64,000 nucleotides of DNA from Vitreoscilla filiformis. Lineage in GTDB: Bacteria > Pseudomonadota > Gammaproteobacteria > Burkholderiales > Burkholderiaceae_C. Below, one piece after another: positions 59,525 through 64,000 of the stretch (position 1 is the first letter of the stretch; each line of letters begins with the position of its first letter). The position numbers and the translations under genes are program-made. The notes beneath the pieces are model-generated. The model ran no database searches. It worked only from the letters and a program-made list of their open reading frames with translations, and was not told where the DNA came from. The stretch spans positions 124,001-188,000 of the forward strand of contig NZ_CP022424.1 of NCBI RefSeq assembly GCF_002222655.1. Direction: 5' to 3'.

Positions 59525-59752
59525 ATGAGTTTCAACCGATTCTCGGTGCCCGATTTGATTCAAATTGCTGCTGCGGGTGGAGGGCTCACACTGAATGCAA
59601 AAACCATTTCTTTGAATGACTTGGTGCGGATTGCTGCGGCTGCCAGCACTCTTCGGGCCACCCTGAAACTCACGTCCGCTGGAGAACGTTCAGTTTCTGA
59701 TCTGGTGAAAATCGCCGCTGCTGGCAAAGGGTGTGTTGTTTTTGAATACTGA
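59525..59752 (+). CDS. Unrecognised 75-residue protein with three internal repeats
   Basis: I do not recognise a named family. The protein is built of three units, each a short amphipathic helix ending in IAAA followed by a turn and a strand: PDLIQIAAAGGGLTL (9-23), NDLVRIAAAASTLRATLKL (31-49) and SDLVKIAAAGKGCVVFEY (58-75). AGGTGA precedes the ATG. It overlaps the next small gene by 20 bases. The surrounding DNA (59389-59963) is visibly more AT-rich than the rest of the window, which suggests later acquisition. A candidate promoter, TGGACA (59449) with CATAAA (59472), lies upstream. Confidence 0.7.
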   Translation: MSFNRFSVPDLIQIAAAGGGLTLNAKTISLNDLVRIAAAASTLRATLKLTSAGERSVSDLVKIAAAGKGCVVFEY

Positions 59753-59963
59753 AATAACACTCACTGCTGATGAGGCTTTGGTGTTGTTTGAGTTTTTGCA
59801 ACGATTCAGTGAAACCGGGAAACTTGAAATCGAGGATCAAGCAGAAGAACGCGCCTTGTGGAATCTGTGCTGTCTTCTGGAGAGTCAAGTTTTCGATGTG
59901 CTGCCCGCTGATTATTTGACAGCCCTACAGCAAGCCCGGGATCGTTTACGCGACCCCTCCTAG
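59733..59963 (+). CDS. Unrecognised 76-residue acidic protein
   Basis: Unknown family. The protein is helical and acidic: TADEALVLFEFLQRFSETGK, EIEDQAEERALWNLCCLLES and LPADYLTALQQARDRLRD. The start is GTG 59733 or a TTG at 59736 or 59742; the last gives MNTEITLTADEA with AAAGGG ten bases upstream. It overlaps the repeat-containing small protein gene, so the two are coupled and may act together. No signal or membrane segment. Confidence 0.65.
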   Translation: MLFLNTEITLTADEALVLFEFLQRFSETGKLEIEDQAEERALWNLCCLLESQVFDVLPADYLTALQQARDRLRDPS

Positions 59964-60129
59964 AAGCCACAAAGCCCTGCGTGGGCTGGCGATGTTGAGG
60001 CTGTGCGGTGGCCTGGCGTTGGGTGTGCAGGCCCAAGAGCCCCCTAACGAAGGGGCGAATTTAGCAGCGCACCCCCAGGAGAGACGGACTTAGAATTTTT
60101 CTCCGTCCATCCTCCGTTCGAATGAACTT

Positions 60130-60834
60130 ATGCCCTCTGCACGCCTGGACAAACGAACCTTTCTGTTGGCGTCTTTTTGGGGCGTCTCGCTGAGCGTGTG
60201 TGCCCGACATGTGCTGACCATCAGCACCAACAACACCCCCTCCGATCGCAAAGCATTGGAGCAACTGGCCGCTGAGGCTTTCCGCCGTGTCGGTTTTGGG
60301 ATCCAGGTCGTCAACAACCCCTCGGAACGATCGCTGGTGCTGGCCAACCAAGGGGAGGTGGATGGCGAGGGGCTGCGGGTGGCCGGCCTGGCCACGCAGT
60401 ACCCCCATCTGATCCAGGTGCCAGAGCGATTCATTGGCATCAGCTTTGTGGCCTTCGTCCGTCAGCCGGGGCTGCAACTGGATGGCTGGGCCAGCCTCCA
60501 GCCTCACCGCATCGGTTTCATCACCGGCTGGAAGATGTTCGAAGCCCACGCCACCGGGGCGCGCATTGTCAACCGGGTCGATACCCCTGAGCAGTTGTTC
60601 AGAATGTTGGCGCAGGATCGCATCGATGTGGCGCTGTACACCTTGGCCGACGGGCTGGCCCTGGTGCAGCGTTTGGGCTTGAGCGGCATTCAGGCCGTCA
60701 CCCCCAGTCTGCGCGATGTGGACATGTTCCTCTACCTGCACCAGCGCCACAGCGCCTTGGTGCCGCAAGTCGCACAAGCCCTGCGCGACATGAAAGCCGA
60801 TGGTTCCCATGCCCGCCTCCTGCACGGCATCTGA
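60130..60834 (+). CDS. Periplasmic substrate-binding-like protein of a sensory unit
   Basis: A 234-residue exported protein: signal KRTFLLASFWGVSLSVCA, then LTISTNNTPSDRKALEQLAAEAF and RVGFGIQVVNNPSERSLVLANQGEVDG, the start of the SBP_bac_3 (amino-acid-binding) fold, with QDRIDVALYTLADGLALV in the second lobe. No ABC transporter genes are near. It lies six bases upstream of a membrane PAS protein and likely supplies the ligand signal to it. A TAGAAT hexamer at 60091 could be its -10 region. Confidence 0.75.
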   Translation: MPSARLDKRTFLLASFWGVSLSVCARHVLTISTNNTPSDRKALEQLAAEAFRRVGFGIQVVNNPSERSLVLANQGEVDGEGLRVAGLATQYPHLIQVPERFIGISFVAFVRQPGLQLDGWASLQPHRIGFITGWKMFEAHATGARIVNRVDTPEQLFRMLAQDRIDVALYTLADGLALVQRLGLSGIQAVTPSLRDVDMFLYLHQRHSALVPQVAQALRDMKADGSHARLLHGI

Positions 60835-60849
60835 GGGCAGGTGCGCCAC

Positions 60850-62157
60850 ATGAACGCGCTCACCCGTGCCTTGGCTTGGCTGAACCTTCGGCTGGGCTTG
60901 GAGAGCTGGGTCACGCGGCAACTGCTTCAGCGGGCCTTGCTGATTGGGGGGATGGCCTCCATCGTGGTCTCGGCTTACCAGAGCTTTGACACCTACCGGC
61001 AGCAGCAAACCGAGCTGCGCGAGCATTTGGATGCCATCGCCAACTATGTCACCCCGGCTCTCGTGGAAAGCCTGTGGGCGTTCAACGATGCACAAACCCA
61101 CACCCAACTGGCGGGCCTGATCCACGAGAAAAGTGTGTCCGCCGTTGTGCTCAAGCAACCCGATTTGCCCGACCAACGCCATGGCCGCCCCCGGCTGTCA
61201 CCGCACACGCTGGAGCGCGTGGTGCCGCTGTCCCACACGGAAAATGGCAAAACCCATCCGTTGGGCACGCTGCACTTGCTCCACGATTTGGAAGAAGATT
61301 ACCGCCAACTGCTGGATCACATGGTGCTCAGTTCGCTGGGCAACGCAGTGGTGATCTTGCTGGTGATTTTGATTTCTTTGATCACCTATCACACGTTTGT
61401 GCAGCAACGCTTGGCGGCCATCGTGGCTGAGTTGAGCCACACCGGGCCGCAAGACCTGATCGCCACCAGCCAGGACACCACCCCACGCAAGCCGGCACGC
61501 GATGAAATCGACGAGCTGACCCACGCCATCGTGCAACTCAAGGCCAAGGGCGGCGCGGCGCTGGCTCTGTTGGAACAAAAAAACCAAACACTGCAAGAAA
61601 CGCTCGATGAGTTGACCCAAGCCAAACGCCTGCTGAGAACCGTCATCGACACGGCTCCTGTGCGCATTTTTTGGAAAGACCGGCACTCGCGCTACTTGGG
61701 CTGCAACCGGCTGTTTGCGCAAGATGCGGGCACGTCCTCACCCCAATCGCTGGTGGGGCAAACCGATGACGACATGACCTGGGTCGCCCAGGCCGATCTG
61801 TACCGGGCCGATGATCGTGCGGTGATGGAAACATTGAAACCGAACATCGGCTACGAGGAACCCCAAACCCGCCCCGACGGGGGAACCGCGTGGCTGCGCA
61901 CCTCCAAAGTGCCCATGCTGGACGATGCGGGTCAAGCGGTCGGTGTCGTGGGTGTTTATGACGACATCACCCGGCACAAAGAAGCCGAACGACAACTGGC
62001 CGAGCAACTCGACGAGCTGCTGCGTTGGCAAGATTTGATGTTGGATCGTGAGGATCGAATCCTCGAACTCAAGGGGGAGGTCAATGTGCTGCTGGCGCGC
62101 CTGGGCGAACCTTCCCGCTATGACCACACCCTGCCCATCACCGCGCCGCCACCATGA
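60850..62157 (+). CDS. Membrane PAS sensor protein without output domain
   Basis: A protein of about 435 residues with two membrane helices (LLQRALLIGGMASIVVSAYQ and GNAVVILLVILISLITYHTF) around a periplasmic domain, then a HAMP-like/coiled-coil linker and one PAS domain (LLRTVIDTAPVRIFWKDRHSRYLGCNRLFAQDAG ... VGVYDDITRHKEAERQLAEQ). It stops after a coiled coil (ILELKGEVNVLLARLGEP) with no kinase, GGDEF or effector domain. The start is ATG 60850 or GTG 60841. It shares an ATGA overlap with the next gene, which has cytoplasmic PAS domains, so the two are probably split parts of one signalling unit. Confidence 0.78.
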   Translation: MNALTRALAWLNLRLGLESWVTRQLLQRALLIGGMASIVVSAYQSFDTYRQQQTELREHLDAIANYVTPALVESLWAFNDAQTHTQLAGLIHEKSVSAVVLKQPDLPDQRHGRPRLSPHTLERVVPLSHTENGKTHPLGTLHLLHDLEEDYRQLLDHMVLSSLGNAVVILLVILISLITYHTFVQQRLAAIVAELSHTGPQDLIATSQDTTPRKPARDEIDELTHAIVQLKAKGGAALALLEQKNQTLQETLDELTQAKRLLRTVIDTAPVRIFWKDRHSRYLGCNRLFAQDAGTSSPQSLVGQTDDDMTWVAQADLYRADDRAVMETLKPNIGYEEPQTRPDGGTAWLRTSKVPMLDDAGQAVGVVGVYDDITRHKEAERQLAEQLDELLRWQDLMLDREDRILELKGEVNVLLARLGEPSRYDHTLPITAPPP

Positions 62158-64000
62158 CCGACCACGGTTCCACCTCCGACACCGACGACCCCTTGGTGGC
62201 GGGTCACTACACGATCCATGATCTGGTCGATTTGGAACGCCTGCGCCGCTTGTTCGAACGCTTCAGCCAAGCCACGGGGCTGACGATTGGTTTTCTCGAC
62301 CATCCGGAGATGAACCTGCTGATCGCCACGCGCTGGCGCCGCATTTGCCAAGACTTTCACCGCTGCTCACCGGCAGCCAGCGCGGGTTGCCAGCGCAGCG
62401 ACCATGCGCTGCTGAACGCTTTGGCCTCTCCCGATCAACCGGTGATTCTGACCTGCGACAACGGTTTGGTGGACTGTGCTGTTCCCATCGTCATCGAAGG
62501 CCGCCATGTGGCCAGCTTGGCCACCGGGCAGATGCTGCTGTCGGCGCCGGATGAACGCATTTTCCGAGCGCAGGCCCAGCGGTTTGGTTTCGATGAGGCT
62601 GCTTACATGGAGGCCCTGGCCGAAGTCGAGGTCGTGGACGCACAGCGGCTCAAGGATGCCACCGCGTTTTTGGGCGACATGGCCCAAATGATTTCCGAAA
62701 TGGGTTACGCCCGCCTCAAGCTGCGCCAAGAAGTGGCGGCACGGGAGGCTGCGGTGGCGGCATTGCAAGTGGCGGAGGAAAAGCACCGCTTCTTTGTCGA
62801 AAGCGCCAGCGACGCGGTGATGATCCACTCCCTGGCCGTCGGCGGTGAGCCAGGCCCGTTTCTTCAAGTGAACGAGCGTGCAACCCAGTTGCTGGGCTAC
62901 TCGCATGCAGCGCTGTCTCGCATGGGGCCGATGGACATCGTGGCCCCCACCCATCGGGCGCACATCCCAGAGGTGCTGCATCAGCTCCAGCAAGGCGAGC
63001 GGGTGGTGTTCGAAACCCTGTTGATTCGTCAGGATGGGGATTCGGTTCCGGTGGAAATCAGCACGCGCTTGCTTCAGCTCCGGGGCGTTCCGTACATCAT
63101 TTCTTTGGTGCGTGACGTGTCCGAGCGCCAAGCTGCCCACCAAGCTTTGCGCCAGGCGCAAGCGCAAACCGAGCATTTGCTGGTGCAGTCGGAGCGCCTG
63201 CGCCGAGGGGCGCTGTCCATGATGGAAGATCAGCGCCGGGCCAACCAGGAAATCCGGCGTTTGCTGGCGGAGGCCGCAGAGCGTGAATTTTTCTGGCGCC
63301 AGAGCCAGCAAATCGGGCAAATCGGCGGCTGGCGGGCCGACCCCGTGCATAACACCGTGATGTGGACCGAAGGGGTTTACGACATCGTCGAACTCCCCCC
63401 CGACTTTCATCCCACATGGAACACCGCACTCGAATGCTACGTTCCGGACGCCCGCCCGCTGGTGCTGCACACCCTGCATCAATCGCTGGCCACAACCGAA
63501 CCGTTCAGCCTGCAAGTGCAGGTGCGTGGCGCCCGCAGTGGCCAAATCAAATGGGTGGAGTTGATCGGGCATCCTCACCATGCCCCCGAAGGGTCGGTCG
63601 ATTACTTGATGGGCACCCTCCAAGACATCACCGCCCGCAAACACGCCGAGGCCGTGTTGCGTGAAAGCGAGGCCCGCTTTCGCACGGTGTTTGATCGCTC
63701 GCCCGTCTCCATCCTCATCCATGACAAGGACGACGGTGCGGTCGTGGACGCGAATTGCACGGCTTGGCAGTCTTACGGCCTGTCATCGTTGCAGGCGCTG
63801 AAAACCACGTTTTCTTGGATGGAGCCGCCTTATTCCACCCACGAAGCCTTGGCCTGGATTCACAAAGCCGTGCGGGAAGGCCCTCAGAGCTTCGAATGGA
63901 AAAACCGCAAGGTCAACGGTGAAGTGTTCTGGGAGCAGGTCAACTTACGGCCAATGCGGCTGGGGGGCGTGGAGCGGGTGCTGTCCATCGCGGTGGACAT
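62154..64000 (+). CDS. PocR-PAS multi-domain signalling protein, partial
   Basis: At least 615 residues in the window with no stop codon; the C-terminus is beyond the right edge. Residues 16-180 form a PocR ligand domain: IHDLVDLERLRRLFERFSQATG and CQDFHRCSPAASAGCQRSD with the cysteines of the family. PAS domains follow at about 205-320 (FFVESASDAVMIHSL), after a coiled coil at about 380-490 (QIGQIGGWRADPVHNTVMW), and at about 505-615 (VFDRSPVSILIHDKDDGAV). A histidine kinase or GGDEF output is expected beyond the edge but not seen. It overlaps the membrane PAS gene (ATGA). Confidence 0.82.
   Translation, partial: MTDHGSTSDTDDPLVAGHYTIHDLVDLERLRRLFERFSQATGLTIGFLDHPEMNLLIATRWRRICQDFHRCSPAASAGCQRSDHALLNALASPDQPVILTCDNGLVDCAVPIVIEGRHVASLATGQMLLSAPDERIFRAQAQRFGFDEAAYMEALAEVEVVDAQRLKDATAFLGDMAQMISEMGYARLKLRQEVAAREAAVAALQVAEEKHRFFVESASDAVMIHSLAVGGEPGPFLQVNERATQLLGYSHAALSRMGPMDIVAPTHRAHIPEVLHQLQQGERVVFETLLIRQDGDSVPVEISTRLLQLRGVPYIISLVRDVSERQAAHQALRQAQAQTEHLLVQSERLRRGALSMMEDQRRANQEIRRLLAEAAEREFFWRQSQQIGQIGGWRADPVHNTVMWTEGVYDIVELPPDFHPTWNTALECYVPDARPLVLHTLHQSLATTEPFSLQVQVRGARSGQIKWVELIGHPHHAPEGSVDYLMGTLQDITARKHAEAVLRESEARFRTVFDRSPVSILIHDKDDGAVVDANCTAWQSYGLSSLQALKTTFSWMEPPYSTHEALAWIHKAVREGPQSFEWKNRKVNGEVFWEQVNLRPMRLGGVERVLSIAVD

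Noticed and set aside
59992..60093. A 33-codon open frame reading MLRLCGGLALGVQAQ, like a signal peptide.
   Set aside because: It ends after a few more residues, has no ribosome-binding site and no recognisable mature part. It may be a remnant, but it cannot be supported as a gene.

Overview
The window is GC-rich, densely coded chromosomal DNA. The gene set is a betaproteobacterial one: a complete phenylacetate (paa) cluster with paaN and paaY, a Bug/TctC-type binding protein, DUF3297, a Mn-sensing yybP-ykoY riboswitch of the proteobacterial type, and several MarR regulators of aromatic-acid operons. It most resembles a heterotrophic member of the Burkholderiales (the Leptothrix/Sphaerotilus/Ideonella kind); this placement is an inference from gene content. 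No rRNA, tRNA, CRISPR array, insertion sequence or prophage was seen.

Left part (1-19.8 kb). A gentisate operon (FAD hydroxylase, gentisate dioxygenase, fumarylpyruvate hydrolase cut by the left edge) runs leftward from a divergent MarR gene. Then come an unknown membrane protein, a metallo-beta-lactamase-fold lipase-like protein, a 1039-residue RTX repeat protein, a MazEF-like toxin-antitoxin pair, a YaeR-type VOC protein overlapping a GDT1-family Mn exporter under a Mn riboswitch, and a lipoprotein GH5-like glycosidase. A TRAP transporter operon with two tandem substrate-binding proteins and its own MarR regulator follows, then DUF3297, a TctC protein and a PLP sulfur-amino-acid enzyme.

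Middle (19.8-40.4 kb). MarR plus CoA-transferase; YlqF GTPase; a DnaJ-like protein with an unknown partner; a degenerate GGDEF protein overlapping an OafA-type acyltransferase; a leftward operon hpaF-hpaH-aldolase-ketopantoate reductase-hpaI headed by a perfect 15-bp inverted repeat; a BaeSR-like two-component system divergent from a ferric-reductase-like flavoprotein; a stand-alone HipA kinase (YjjJ type); and a di-iron oxygenase with its 2Fe-2S/flavin reductase, divergent from an RsbQ-like hydrolase. A TetR-type palindrome lies between these last two.

Right part (40.4-64 kb). The paa genes run leftward as paaG-H-I-K, then paaA-B-C-D-E, a TetR regulator (paaR), paaJ, a binding protein and paaZ. 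paaN and paaY lead rightward from the same control region, followed by an enoyl-CoA hydratase that may supply the PaaF step. Together they convert phenylacetate to acetyl-CoA and succinyl-CoA. Four doublets of a roughly 40-bp GC-rich palindromic repeat sit only in this part; one lies inside the paaH reading frame and one encodes the tail of PaaR. Beyond are a dienelactone hydrolase with a LysR regulator, two unrecognised small proteins on AT-richer DNA, and a three-gene sensory unit (periplasmic binding-like protein, membrane PAS protein, PocR-PAS protein) that runs off the right edge.
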